Shown here: in pieces, positions 1 through 8,560 of the stretch
Numbering within the stretch: position 1 is the stretch's first letter
Layout of the letters: every line of letters starts with the position of its first letter
NCBI RefSeq assembly: GCF_003696215.1
Contig: NZ_RFFG01000028.1
Location: forward strand, 1 to 64,000
Direction of reading: 5' to 3'
From: Actinomadura harenae
GTDB taxonomy: Bacteria; Actinomycetota; Actinomycetes; Streptosporangiales; Streptosporangiaceae
Length of the DNA stretch: 64,000 nucleotides
Translations under genes and position numbers: made by a program
Notes under the pieces: generated by a model
Seen by the model: the letters and a program-made list of their open reading frames with translations, nothing else
Told to the model about the DNA's origin: nothing
Database searches by the model: none

Positions 1-332
1 CCCTGCCCCGCCGCGCGGAGCGCCGCGCTCCGCCAGGCCAGCGCGGACAGCTCGGCGTCCACGGCGGCCCGCTCCCGCGCGATCGCCTCGCCGAGGTCGT
101 CCTCGCCGTCCAGGACGGACCGGATCGCGACCAGGCCCATCCCCAGCGCCCGCAGCCGCCGGACGGTCCGCAGCCGCTCCTCGGCGAGCGGGTCGAACCG
201 GCGGTGCCCTCCCCCGCTCCGCAGCGGCGCGAGCAGGCCCTCGTCGCAGTAGAAGCGGATCGTCCGGACCGGCACGCCGGTCCGCCGCGACAGCTCCCCG
301 ATCCCCAGCGACGTGATACGGGTCACAGACAC
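1..332 (-). CDS. MerR family transcriptional regulator (3' part cut by window edge)
   Basis: The frame reads leftward from a GTG at 332 and runs off the left edge, giving about 110 residues. The N-terminus has the MerR winged-helix pattern: LGIGELSRRTGVPVRTIRFY at residues 9-28, then CDEGLLAP and a GGGHRRFDP wing. A helical region with RLRTVRRLRALGM follows, which in this family is the start of the dimerisation helix. MerR proteins bind a palindrome inside an overlong promoter spacer and untwist it when an effector binds. Exactly such a promoter lies just upstream, pointing at the divergent isomerase-family gene. The effector domain is outside the window, so the signal cannot be named. Confidence 0.9.
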   Translation of the reverse strand, partial: MSVTRITSLGIGELSRRTGVPVRTIRFYCDEGLLAPLRSGGGHRRFDPLAEERLRTVRRLRALGMGLVAIRSVLDGEDDLGEAIARERAAVDAELSALAWRSAALRAAGQ

Positions 333-364
333 TTGAACCTCCAGCCGACTGGAGTTCCTACGGT
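333..364 (+). promoter_or_regulatory. MerR-type promoter with palindromic spacer
   Basis: TTGAAC at 333-338 serves as a -35 element, followed by an overlong spacer of 19-20 bp and a weak -10 near 358-364 (CTACGGT). Inside the spacer CTCCAG (339-344) and CTGGAG (349-354) form a perfect 6-bp dyad around CCGA. This is the classical MerR arrangement and it points at the gene starting at 402, while the MerR gene starts just upstream on the other strand. Confidence 0.75.
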
Positions 365-401
365 AAGGGCATCGGTTCCGCCACGGCAGAAGGGGCATCT
401 C

Positions 402-1169
402 ATGGACATCCCACCCAGGGACAGACTCGCCGCGGGCCTGCGGCTCCACGCTCCGGCGCTCGGCCGGAAGGCCGCCGGCGGCGATCCCGGCATGACCGTG
501 CCGACCTGCCCCGACTGGACGCTGCGGCAGCTCGTCGAGCACATCGGCGGAGCGCTTCCCGCGATGGCCCGCACCATCGAGACGCGCGCGCGTGAACCGC
601 TCCCCAAGGTCGTCCCGGACGGCATGAACCCGCACCTGTGGGAGGAGTGGCTCGGCGGCGGCGCCGACCGGCTCGTCGCGGCCGTCGAGGCGGCGGGCGA
701 ACCGGTCTGGAGCCCGTTCGGCGACGACGTGCCCGCCGAGTTCTGGCTGCGGCGGCTGCTGCACGACACGACCGTCCACCACGCGGACGCCGCGATCACC
801 GTCGGCGCGGAGTGGGCGCTCGACGCCGACCTCGCCGCCGACGGCATCGCCGAGGGCCTGGCCCTCGTGGCCTCGCCGTTCGTCGCGCAGGTCAAGCCGG
901 AGATCGCGCGGTTGCGCGGGGACGGCGAGACCCTGCTCTGGCGTCCGGCCGAGGCGGACCTGCCCGCCTGGCTCGTCACCCGCACCGCGGGCGGGCCGCG
1001 CGTCGCCGAGACCGCGCGCGGCACCGACGCGCAGGTGGCCGTCCGGGGCGGCGCCGCCGACCTGTTCCTGCTGCTCAGCAGGCGGATCACCGCGGACGAC
1101 CCGCGCGTGAAGGTCGTCGGCGACCGGGGGCTGCTCGACCACTGGACGTCCCTGACCGCGTTCGGCTGA
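402..1169 (+). CDS. maleylpyruvate isomerase family mycothiol-dependent enzyme
   Basis: This 255-residue protein has the MDMPI N-terminal (DinB-like four-helix) look: an early helix with LAAGLRLHAPAL, then VPTCPDWTLRQLVEHIGGA at about residues 32-50, where family members bind metal through His residues, and HDTTVHHADAAITVG near residue 125, which supplies the other metal-binding histidines. A C-terminal SCP2-like half follows. Relatives use mycothiol, the actinobacterial thiol, as cofactor; the substrate here is unknown. The ATG at 402 was chosen because AGAAGGGG lies just before it. The gene sits alone downstream of a MerR-type promoter, so it is probably the target of the divergent MerR regulator. 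Confidence 0.85.
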   Translation: MDIPPRDRLAAGLRLHAPALGRKAAGGDPGMTVPTCPDWTLRQLVEHIGGALPAMARTIETRAREPLPKVVPDGMNPHLWEEWLGGGADRLVAAVEAAGEPVWSPFGDDVPAEFWLRRLLHDTTVHHADAAITVGAEWALDADLAADGIAEGLALVASPFVAQVKPEIARLRGDGETLLWRPAEADLPAWLVTRTAGGPRVAETARGTDAQVAVRGGAADLFLLLSRRITADDPRVKVVGDRGLLDHWTSLTAFG

Positions 1170-1240
1170 GGGGTGCCGCGAGGCCGGGGCGCGGGGATAA
1201 CGTGAGGCGAAAGATCGTTTCCGAGCTTCGGGAGGCGCCC

Positions 1241-2467
1241 ATGCCCCGCTCCACGATCCCCGGCCGGTCCCTGCGCGCGGACGCCGACGGCCTCCGCGAC
1301 GACCTGGTCCGGCTGCGCCGCGCCCTGCACCGCGAACCGGAGCTCGGGCTGGACCTTCCGCGCACCCAGGAGAAGGTGCTCGCCGCGCTCGACGACCTGC
1401 CGCTGGAGATCTCGACCGGCGAGCGCCTCAGCTCCGTCACCGCCGTCCTGCGCGGCGCCCGTCCCGGCCCGACCGTCCTGCTGCGCGGCGACATGGACGC
1501 GCTGCCGGTCACCGAGCGCGGCGAGGCCGACCTGATCTCGCGGGTCCCGGGCCTCATGCACGCCTGCGGCCACGACTTCCACACCAGCATGCTCACCGGG
1601 GCCGCGCGCCTGCTCGCCGACCGCCGCGAGAGCCTGGCGGGGAACGTCGTCCTGATGTTCCAGCCCGGCGAGGAGGGCCTGGGCGGCGCCAAGATCATGA
1701 TCGAGGAGGGCCTCCTGGACGCGTCCGGGGAGCGTCCCGTCGCCGCGTATGCGCTGCACGTGCTGTCGGCGGGCTTCCCGTCCGGGCTGTTCGTGTCGCG
1801 CGGCGGCCCGATGCTGGCCGCCGCCGACCGCCTCCGCGTGACCGTCCGCGGGACGGGCGGCCACGGGTCGATGCCGCACCGCGCCAACGACCCGCTCCCG
1901 GCCGCGTGCGAGATGGTCACCGCCCTCCAGAACCTCGTGACGCGCCGCTTCGACGCCTTCGACCCGGTAGTCCTGACCATCTGCACGTTCCACGCGGGCA
2001 CCATGGACAACGTGATCCCGGACGAGGTCACGTTCACCGGGACGGTCCGCTCCTTCTCCCGGCAGGTGCCCGACGAGATGGCCGAGCGGTGCACCCGGCT
2101 CCTCCAGGGGATCGCCGACGCCCACGGCCTCGAGGTGCTCGTCGAGTACTACCAGGACTATCCGGTCACGACCAACGACGCCGCCGAGGCCGCCTTCGCC
2201 GGGGAGACCGTGCGCGAGGTGCTGGGCGAGGAACGCTACTTCGAGTCCCCGCGCCCCATCCCCGCGTCCGAGGACTTCTCCTTCGTCGGCAACGAGATCC
2301 CGTCGGCCTTCCTGGTCCTCGGCGCCTGCCCGCCAGGGCTCGATCCGGCCGAGGCCGCCAACAACCACTCCGCGGATGCGGTCTTCGATGAAGCCGTCCT
2401 TCCCGACGGGGCGGCCCTCCTCGCCGAGCTCGCCGTTCGCCGGCTCGCCGCCGAACCGTCCGCCTGA
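1241..2467 (+). CDS. M20 family amidohydrolase / metallopeptidase
   Basis: This 408-residue cytoplasmic enzyme belongs to the M20D (hippurate hydrolase / N-acyl amino acid amidohydrolase) branch. Family landmarks are visible in order: HREPELG near residue 30, LLRGDMDALPV near 80 (metal Asp), HACGHDFHTSM near 107 (metal His), PGEEGLGGAK near 143 (catalytic and metal Glu), and SEDFSFV near the C-terminus. The middle portion is the lid/dimerisation domain. Such enzymes hydrolyse N-acyl or N-carbamoyl amino acids; the substrate cannot be read from sequence. ATG 1241 is preceded by GGGAGGCG. No partner gene is adjacent, so it is probably monocistronic. Confidence 0.9.
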   Translation: MPRSTIPGRSLRADADGLRDDLVRLRRALHREPELGLDLPRTQEKVLAALDDLPLEISTGERLSSVTAVLRGARPGPTVLLRGDMDALPVTERGEADLISRVPGLMHACGHDFHTSMLTGAARLLADRRESLAGNVVLMFQPGEEGLGGAKIMIEEGLLDASGERPVAAYALHVLSAGFPSGLFVSRGGPMLAAADRLRVTVRGTGGHGSMPHRANDPLPAACEMVTALQNLVTRRFDAFDPVVLTICTFHAGTMDNVIPDEVTFTGTVRSFSRQVPDEMAERCTRLLQGIADAHGLEVLVEYYQDYPVTTNDAAEAAFAGETVREVLGEERYFESPRPIPASEDFSFVGNEIPSAFLVLGACPPGLDPAEAANNHSADAVFDEAVLPDGAALLAELAVRRLAAEPSA

Positions 2468-2589
2468 CCTCGACGAAGGCCCCGCGTCCCTGGCGTCACG
2501 CGTCGTGCCGGCGCGTCACTCCGACCGGTTCCTCCCCCGGTCCGCTCGGAACCCTCGTCAGGCACCACACGTCTTATGACCGACTTGTA

Positions 2590-2609
2590 CGGCAGGGTCA
2601 GCCCTGCCG
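2590..2609. terminator. perfect hairpin between the M20 gene and the YbaB-like gene
   Basis: CGGCAGGG (2590-2597) and CCCTGCCG (2602-2609) pair perfectly around TCAG. There is no T-run, as is common in actinomycetes. It could end the M20 transcript or sit in the leader of the next gene. It favours the later start codons of that gene, because the hairpin would press directly against the ATG at 2613. Confidence 0.4.
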
Positions 2610-2639
2610 GTCATGGACCAAGGACGCGGGGGCGGCCGC

Positions 2640-3182
2640 ATGATGATGGACGAGCGGATCGAGCGGGCACGGAGCGGGCCGGACGGGTGGCGCGCGCCCG
2701 GCCCCGACGCCGTCGCCGTGGCCCGGCAGACGTCCTCCCGGGCCGACGCGAACTCCGAGGACGGGCGCATCCGGGTCACGGCGGCGGCCGGCCGCCTGAC
2801 CGGCATCGAACTGGACGGGCTCCTGCTGCGAGGCAGCCAGGCCGACCTGGAGGACCGGCTCAACAAGCTGGTCAACACCGCGCTCGCGCGGTCCCGGCCG
2901 AAACCGGAGACCGGGCGGCATGCCCTCCCCTTAACCCTCGACGTGCAGCGGGTGCGGCTGGACACCGCCGACAACCCCGCGGAACGGACCTCGTCCGAGG
3001 CGTGGACGAGCGACCACCGCGTCTACGCCCTGGCGTCCATCTCCGGGCACATCGCCCGCATCTGGTGGGAGCACGACGCGGGCGGCGCCGAGATCACCGG
3101 CGGCCTGGTCCGCGCCGTCAACAACGCCCTGGCCGAGGCCGAGAACCGCGCCCGCCGGGCCACGGCCCGCGCCCGGAACTGA
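2640..3182 (+). CDS. YbaB/EbfC-like DNA-binding family protein
   Basis: A 180-residue protein (alternative starts at 2613 and 2643). Residues about 40-90 match the YbaB/EbfC pattern seen in actinomycete two-segment members: a short strand hairpin (EDGRIRVTAAAGRLTGIELDG) followed by an amphipathic helix (DLEDRLNKLVNTALARS). A second, weaker strand-helix unit with IWWEHDAGGAEITGGLVRAVNNALAEAE ends the protein. Single-domain YbaB proteins are small nucleoid-associated dimers; the larger actinomycete forms are uncharacterised and often near secretion loci, which are not seen here. The 2640 start was preferred because of GGGGGCGG upstream and because a hairpin abuts 2613. The gene is convergent with the LuxR regulator 20 bp downstream. 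Confidence 0.65.
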   Translation: MMMDERIERARSGPDGWRAPGPDAVAVARQTSSRADANSEDGRIRVTAAAGRLTGIELDGLLLRGSQADLEDRLNKLVNTALARSRPKPETGRHALPLTLDVQRVRLDTADNPAERTSSEAWTSDHRVYALASISGHIARIWWEHDAGGAEITGGLVRAVNNALAEAENRARRATARARN

Positions 3183-3201
3183 CCCCCGCCCGGCGGTTCC
3201 C

Positions 3202-5529
3202 CTAGGAGTTGCGGGCGTACCAGGCGGCGATCTCGGCCCGTGAGGACACGGCGAGCTTGGCGAGGATGTGCTCGACGTGCGAGTCGGCGGTCCGCTTGGC
3301 GATGACCAGGCGGTCGGCGATCTCCCGGTTGGTCAGGCCCTGGGCGACGAGCTCGGCGATCTCCCACTCGCGCGGGCTGAGGGATCCGCGGGGCCGTCCG
3401 CCGCCCGGTCCCGGGGACGGCGTCTCGCGGCGTTCACCGAGCGCCTCGGCGAGGACGGCGTCCAGCTCCATCCGCCCGCCGGCCTCGGCCGACGCCGTGT
3501 AGGGATCGGACCCGAGCTCGGTGCGGACGCCGTCGACCACGACCCCGATGAGCGCCGAGTAGACCGGGCCGAACAGCACCGCGCCGCTGTCGTCGTACTG
3601 CCGCTTGGCCGCGCCGAACAGCGCCGCCGCGCTCTTGGGCCGCCCGGTCGCGGCCAGGCCGCACGCCACGACCTCCAGGCACAGCGCGAGGCCGAGCCGG
3701 TTGTCGAGCTCGGCCATCGTCCGCAGCCCCGTCCGTCCCACGGCGAGGGCCTCGCTCGCCTGCCCCAGCAGCAGGAGCACGATCCCGTTCAGGGCGCGGG
3801 CGTACGCCTGACCCCAGACGTTGCCCTCACGCTCGGCCTCGCGCATCGTGCGCTCGGCGATGGCGCGGGCGGTGGCGACGTCGCCGAGCGCCGCGTGCGC
3901 GATGCCCGCGAGCAGCGGGACGATCGACGAGATGACCTCACCCGGGCACGCCTCCGCGAGCAGCCGCTCCGCCTCGGTCAGCGCCGCGATGGCGCGCTCG
4001 GGATCGCCTTCCTGGAGGGCGACCACCCCTTCGGCGGCGCGTGCGTACCCGGCGCCGCACCCGTCCGCCGCCCCGGACGGATGCGCCCGGGCCCGCGCGG
4101 CCAGTTCCCCGGCCTTGGCAAGGTTGCGCTGGAAGGCCGTCAGCATCGCCGAGAGCCCGAGCGCCTCGGCCCAGAACGGCTCGTCACCGACCGGACGGGC
4201 GTCCAGCATGCGCCGCACCCAGTGCCAGGACTCGCCGATGCGTCCGCGCAGGACGAGCAGGCGGCCGTTGCAGACATGGGCCGACAGGAGGACCTCGTCC
4301 GGCGCGGTGCGGATGCCCCAGTCGAGCAGCGCGCGGACGCCGGCCTCCTCACGCGCGTGCCACTCCAGCCAGTGCCGCTGACGCGGCCCGCCCAGCTCGT
4401 CGACGGCCGTGCGGAGCGTCCCGGCGAACCAGCCGAACGCGCGGGCGCGCGTCCGCTCGGTCTCGCCGAGCCCCTCCAGCCGCTCGGCGCCGTACTCGCG
4501 CAGCGTGTCGAGCATCCGGTAGCGGACGCGGCCGTCGCGTTCCACCCGCTGCACGATCGACTTCGCGAGCAGGCCCGCGACCAGGTCGAACACCGTCACC
4601 GGGGCGAGCCGCTCGTCGCCGCAGACGCGCTCGGCCGTCTCCAGGTCGAAGTCGGCGGCGAGCACCGACAGCCGCGCCCACAGCAGCCGCTCGTCCGGCG
4701 AGCACAGCTCGTGGCTCCAGTCGATCGCCGAGCGCAGCGTCTGGTGGCGCTGCAGGGCGGTGCGGCGGCCCCGCACCTCCAGGGCGTGCCGGTCGAGCCG
4801 TTCGAGGATCTGACGCGGCGACAGCGCGCGGACCTGCACGGCGGCCAGCTCGATCGCCAGCGGGATGCCGTCCAGCCGCCGGCACAGCAGCGCGACGGCC
4901 TCACGGTCGTCGCCGGACGCCGTCCATCCGGGCACCACGGCGGACGCGCGGTCGGTGAACAGCGCGACCGCGCCGTCGGCGGCCCCCGGCGCGGCGCAGT
5001 TCCCGCCGGACGCGCCCTCCTCGCCGGGCACCGGGCTCGGCAGCGGCGCGACGACGAGCGTGTGCTCGCCCGCGATGTCGAGCGGCTGCCTGCTGGTCGC
5101 CAGGACGCGCAGGTCGGGCGCGGCGTGCAGCACGGTCTCGGCGAGCATCGCGCAGGAGTCGATGAGGTGTTCGCAGGTGTCCAGCACGAGCAGGCCGGGA
5201 CGGCGGCCGAGGAACTCGATCGTCGCGTCCAGCGGTTCGCCGCCGCCCTGGTCGGGCAGGCCGAGCGCGTCCGCGACGACCCGGGCGACCAGCCCCGGCT
5301 CGGGGGCGGCGGTGAGGTCGACGAACCAGACGCCGTCGGGAGGCGCGGCGGCGCGGGCGGCGCGGACCGCGAGGCGGGTCTTGCCGACGCCTCCGGGCCC
5401 GGTGAGCGTGACGAGCCGGCACCGCGCCAGGAGGCGCTCGATCCCGGACAGTTCCTCACGGCGTCCGACGAAGCTGGTCATCTCGGCCGGGAGGCGTCCC
5501 GGCCGTTGGTGCAGGGTGCTGAGCGACAC
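3202..5529 (-). CDS. LuxR family regulator with an AfsR/MalT-like ATPase domain
   Basis: A 775-residue signal-transduction protein. It opens with an NB-ARC/STAND ATPase: FVGRREELSGIERLL, then Walker A GPGGVGKTRLA and Walker B-like GLLVLDTCEHL, and ATSRQPLDI. The middle is helical, with repeated Ala-rich TPR-like helices. The last 65 residues are a LuxR/GerE helix-turn-helix (LSPREWEIAELVAQGLTNREIADRL ... KRTADSHVEHILAKL, quoted in part). The GTG at 5529 was chosen because AAGAGG lies 6-7 nt upstream; longer starts have no good ribosome site. Such proteins integrate an unknown ligand with ATP binding before activating promoters. It is transcribed away from the TDT transporter and no target is obvious. 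Confidence 0.9.
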   Translation of the reverse strand: MSLSTLHQRPGRLPAEMTSFVGRREELSGIERLLARCRLVTLTGPGGVGKTRLAVRAARAAAPPDGVWFVDLTAAPEPGLVARVVADALGLPDQGGGEPLDATIEFLGRRPGLLVLDTCEHLIDSCAMLAETVLHAAPDLRVLATSRQPLDIAGEHTLVVAPLPSPVPGEEGASGGNCAAPGAADGAVALFTDRASAVVPGWTASGDDREAVALLCRRLDGIPLAIELAAVQVRALSPRQILERLDRHALEVRGRRTALQRHQTLRSAIDWSHELCSPDERLLWARLSVLAADFDLETAERVCGDERLAPVTVFDLVAGLLAKSIVQRVERDGRVRYRMLDTLREYGAERLEGLGETERTRARAFGWFAGTLRTAVDELGGPRQRHWLEWHAREEAGVRALLDWGIRTAPDEVLLSAHVCNGRLLVLRGRIGESWHWVRRMLDARPVGDEPFWAEALGLSAMLTAFQRNLAKAGELAARARAHPSGAADGCGAGYARAAEGVVALQEGDPERAIAALTEAERLLAEACPGEVISSIVPLLAGIAHAALGDVATARAIAERTMREAEREGNVWGQAYARALNGIVLLLLGQASEALAVGRTGLRTMAELDNRLGLALCLEVVACGLAATGRPKSAAALFGAAKRQYDDSGAVLFGPVYSALIGVVVDGVRTELGSDPYTASAEAGGRMELDAVLAEALGERRETPSPGPGGGRPRGSLSPREWEIAELVAQGLTNREIADRLVIAKRTADSHVEHILAKLAVSSRAEIAAWYARNS

Positions 5530-5697
5530 CGGCGCCTCTTCCCACCGGCGCGGGGCCGGTGACGGATGGGGGGACGTCCGTCGCATCGTACCCTTTGGAG
5601 CACGCCGTGCAACCGTTCCGTCACCGGGGGTTCCGGCGGGTCCGAATCCCCCGGTCCGAGCGGTCGGGGCGCGCGTCGAGCGGTCCGCGCGGGACGG

Positions 5698-6819
5698 TCA
5701 GCGGGGCGGCAGCAAGAGCCGTCCCGTGCGCAGACCGCGGACGGTGTTGCTCCCGGCGATGAGCCATCCGGCCGCGAGCAGCAGGTAGAGGCCGACCGAA
5801 ACCCAGGTCATCGCGGTGAGGCCGGTGGCCCTGGCCAGCGCGGACGCGCCGGTCACGCACGTCCCGACGGGGAAGGTGAACGCCCACCACGTCATCGCGA
5901 ACGGCATCCCGGACGCGAACGCCCGCCGGTTGGCGGCCAGGCACAGGACCAGCCACAGCAGGGCGAACCCGAGGATCGGCACCCCGTAGAGGACCCCGAA
6001 CACATGCATGGCCTGCGCGTACTCGGGCGCGGCGGCCGGCGCGGCGCCGCCGAGCGCGCCCGCGGCCGTCGTGGACTGGCCGAGCGGCCCGAGCACCAGG
6101 AACAGCGTCGGGGTGAGCGTCAGCGGCGCGAGCTTGTCGTGCGCGATCCGGTGCCAGACGACCGGCAGCAGCATCATCGTCAGCATCAGGCTCACGCCGA
6201 ACATCGCGTAGCAGCCGTAGAGCATGGCCGCGCGCGCCTGGCCCTCGGGGAGGTGCGGGATGAGCGCCGGGCCGGTCGCGGCGGCGACCATCGGCGCGAC
6301 CACGGGCAGCAGCCAGGTCGGGTTCGCCGTGCCGGGCCGAATCTCGTGCCGCGTGGCCATCAGGTAAGGAATGCCGAACGCGACCAGGAGCGAGTACACC
6401 GTTCCGGCCGTCCACAGGACCCAGGCGACCGTCACGGCGGCGGATCCGCCGAGGACGTCGCGGCCGAGCGTGAGGGTGCCCGCGCCGACGGCCAGCAGCG
6501 CCATCGGCGGGCAGCCGTAGAAGACGGCGGTCCCGGGGTTGTCCAGCAGCATCGCGCGCGCCTCGGCCCGATGCCGGACGACGTGGACGAGCCGGGCGCT
6601 CGACAGCGCGATCAGCATCAGCAGCCCGAGCGCCCAGAACGCCACGGCGACCCGGTGCAGCCCGGGGACCGTGACCGGCAGCGCGTTCGCGCCGTTCGCC
6701 ATGATCGCCGTCCCCATGACGGCCGCGTACCAGTTCGGCCCGAGATGACGGAACGCCTCGGCCGGGCGGTCGAGCTCTCCCAGAATGATCCGCCTCGGCG
6801 GTGCGACGGTGATGCCCAT
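5698..6819 (-). CDS. TDT family (tellurite resistance / dicarboxylate, SLAC1-like) transporter
   Basis: A 373-residue inner-membrane protein with about ten hydrophobic helices. The opening FRHLGPNWYAAVMGTAIMANG at residues 23-43 is typical of the TDT family, whose members include TehA, the malate transporter Mae1 and plant SLAC1 anion channels. A conserved inner Phe/Gly helix pattern continues through the protein. Family members carry small anions (C4-dicarboxylates, sulfite, chloride) and the substrate here is not readable. It is divergent from a LysR regulator 94 bp away with a T-N11-A palindrome between them, so it is the likely target of that regulator. Confidence 0.9.
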   Translation of the reverse strand: MGITVAPPRRIILGELDRPAEAFRHLGPNWYAAVMGTAIMANGANALPVTVPGLHRVAVAFWALGLLMLIALSSARLVHVVRHRAEARAMLLDNPGTAVFYGCPPMALLAVGAGTLTLGRDVLGGSAAVTVAWVLWTAGTVYSLLVAFGIPYLMATRHEIRPGTANPTWLLPVVAPMVAAATGPALIPHLPEGQARAAMLYGCYAMFGVSLMLTMMLLPVVWHRIAHDKLAPLTLTPTLFLVLGPLGQSTTAAGALGGAAPAAAPEYAQAMHVFGVLYGVPILGFALLWLVLCLAANRRAFASGMPFAMTWWAFTFPVGTCVTGASALARATGLTAMTWVSVGLYLLLAAGWLIAGSNTVRGLRTGRLLLPPR

Positions 6820-6876
6820 GTCTCCGAGACTGCCGTCCCCTGGACACGATCAGTAGTGGTCACGGCCCTATGGGGT

Positions 6877-6893
6877 CATAAGCCGAGGTTATG
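6877..6893. promoter_or_regulatory. LysR-type T-N11-A operator
   Basis: CATAA (6877-6881) and TTATG (6889-6893) form a perfect dyad around GCCGAGG, with the T and A of the T-N11-A rule at 6879 and 6891. It lies 20 bp before the LysR start and 57 bp before the divergent transporter start, the usual position for autoregulation plus activation. CCCTATGGGG at 6867-6876 adjoins it and could be a second contact site. Confidence 0.6.
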
Positions 6894-6913
6894 GCCGGGG
6901 CTAGACTGGGATC

Positions 6914-7834
6914 ATGCCGCTCTCCCACCGCGTCCCCGACCTGGCCGCCCTCGAGCTGCTGCTCGCGGTCGTCCGGCTGGGCAGCGTCGGGCGCGCGGCG
7001 GCCGAACTCGGCGTCACCCAGCCCGCCGCCAGCGCGCGGATCCGCTCCATGGAACGGCAGCTCGGCATGGCGCTCCTGGAGCGCTCACCGCGAGGCTCGC
7101 GCCCCACCCAGGCGGGCGCCCTGGTCGCCGAATGGGCCCAGCAGGTCGTGGACGCGGCGCACGCCCTCGACGCGGGCGTCGAGGCCCTGCGCGAGCGACG
7201 CGACGGACGGCTCCGCCTGGCGGCCAGCCTGACCGTCGCCGAGTACCTGATGCCGGGCTGGCTGGTGGCGTTGCGGGAGACTCGCCCCGACACGGCCGTG
7301 ACCTTGCGCGCGGCCAACTCGACCGCCGTTGCCGAGCTCGTGCGCGCGGGGGAGGCCGACCTCGGATTCGTCGAGGGCTCCCGCAAACCGGCCGGACTGA
7401 GTGGCGCGATCGTCTCCACGGACCGTCTCGTCGTCGTGGTCTCGCCGCGGCACCCCTGGGCGCGCCGCCGCTCCGGGATCACCCCGGAGGAGCTGGCGAC
7501 GACGCCGCTGATCCTGCGCGAGGAGGGATCCGGGACGCGCGAGGTCCTCGACCGGGCGCTCGCCGCGCACGGCGGCGTGGCCCCGCCGATGCTGCAGCTG
7601 GCGTCCACCACCGCGCTCAAGGGGTCGGCGGTGTCCGGGGCGGGCCCGGCCGTGGTGAGCGAGCTGGCCGTCGGCGACGAGCTGGCGCGGGGACGGCTGG
7701 TGGACGTGCCCGTCCGCGAACTCGACCTGTCGCGTCCGCTGCGTGCCGTCTGGCCTGCGGGAACGCGTCCGGCGGGACCGGCGCGCGACCTGCTGTCCCT
7801 CTGCCGCAGCGCGCCCCACGCGCCCGCGCACTGA
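6914..7834 (+). CDS. LysR family transcriptional regulator
   Basis: A 306-residue LTTR of standard length. The N-terminal winged helix is clear: DLAALELLLAVVRLGSVGRAAAELGVTQPAASARIRSMERQLG at residues 8-51 (cited in pieces: LGSVGRAAAELGVTQPAASA is the recognition unit). A periplasmic-binding-protein-like effector domain follows from about residue 90. It is divergent from the TDT transporter and a T-N11-A site lies between them, so it probably senses a substrate related to that transporter. It ends 10 bp from the convergent yceI-like gene. Confidence 0.93.
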   Translation: MPLSHRVPDLAALELLLAVVRLGSVGRAAAELGVTQPAASARIRSMERQLGMALLERSPRGSRPTQAGALVAEWAQQVVDAAHALDAGVEALRERRDGRLRLAASLTVAEYLMPGWLVALRETRPDTAVTLRAANSTAVAELVRAGEADLGFVEGSRKPAGLSGAIVSTDRLVVVVSPRHPWARRRSGITPEELATTPLILREEGSGTREVLDRALAAHGGVAPPMLQLASTTALKGSAVSGAGPAVVSELAVGDELARGRLVDVPVRELDLSRPLRAVWPAGTRPAGPARDLLSLCRSAPHAPAH

Positions 7835-7844
7835 GCCAGCCGGG

Positions 7845-8420
7845 TCAGGCGGCCTTGACCAGCTGGATCTCGAGCTGGATGGCGATCGTGTCGCCGAGGA
7901 CGACCTTGTCGCCCTGGAGCGGGATGTTGAACTCGATGCCGAAGTCGCGGCGGCTGATCTCGGTGGTGGCCGTGAAGCCGGCGCGCATCCCGCCCCACGG
8001 GTCCTCGCTGATGCCGTGGTACTCCGACAGCATCCGCACCGGGCGGGTCACGCCGCGGACGCCCAGCGCGCCGTCCACGTGGAAGCGGGGCGTGCGGGCG
8101 CGGCGGCCGACGGTGGCGCGCTCGACGCCGGTGGAGGCGAAGGTCATGACCGGGTGCCGCGCCACGTCGAGGAAGTCGGAGGACCGGACGTGCGCGTCCC
8201 GCTCGGCGTTGCGGGTGTCGAGGGAGGCCAGGGTGATCTCCGCCCGCGCGGACGAGGCGAACGGGTCGTCGGCGATGTGCGCCTCGCCGGCGAACTCGGG
8301 GAAGGTCCCGCGCACGGTCGTCATCAGGTGCCGGACGGTGAAGGTGATCTCGGAATGGGCGGGATCGATGGTCCAGCGGCCGGACGTCAATCCGGGCGCG
8401 ACGGTGTCCAGCGTCAACAT
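7845..8420 (-). CDS. YceI family protein
   Basis: A 191-residue protein that matches YceI/polyisoprenoid-binding lipocalin-like proteins along its full length. It opens with GRWTIDPAHSEITFTVRHLM, continues with RGTFPEFAGEAHI, then SSDFLDVARHPVMTFAST and GVTRPVRM, all characteristic positions. The fold is an extended antiparallel beta-barrel that binds an isoprenoid such as a quinone or polyprenol. No signal peptide is present, as in many actinobacterial members, so it is expected in the cytoplasm. Two palindromes lie just upstream of its start, which suggests repressor control. Confidence 0.9.
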   Translation of the reverse strand: MLTLDTVAPGLTSGRWTIDPAHSEITFTVRHLMTTVRGTFPEFAGEAHIADDPFASSARAEITLASLDTRNAERDAHVRSSDFLDVARHPVMTFASTGVERATVGRRARTPRFHVDGALGVRGVTRPVRMLSEYHGISEDPWGGMRAGFTATTEISRRDFGIEFNIPLQGDKVVLGDTIAIQLEIQLVKAA

Positions 8421-8426
8421 TCCCCC

Positions 8427-8457
8427 AAATGTCTACATTTCACGCAGCGGACGTGAA
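8427..8457. promoter_or_regulatory. two adjacent palindromes upstream of the yceI-like gene
   Basis: AAATGT-CT-ACATTT (8427-8440) is a perfect palindrome. It is followed at once by TTCACG (8439-8444) and CGTGAA (8452-8457), a perfect dyad with a 7-bp spacer. Both sit within 40 bp of the yceI-like start. They look like operator sites, perhaps of MarR type, but no adjacent regulator gene is evident. Confidence 0.45.
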
Positions 8458-8560
8458 TCTACCGCAGAAGTACACAGACAGAACAAAATCGGATCGTGGT
8501 CGGGGCCGCCGTCCGGCGCCGTTCCGCATGCCCGCTGACCTGGGCGGGAAGGATCAGGGC

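Noticed and set aside
323-2368. 681-codon open frame on the minus strand
   Set aside because: It runs opposite two clear enzyme genes and translates to Arg/Gly/Ala/Pro-rich sequence without any domain; it is a high-GC shadow.
5566-8538. 990-codon open frame on the plus strand
   Set aside because: It crosses a membrane transporter, a LysR gene and a YceI gene in other frames, and its product is low complexity.
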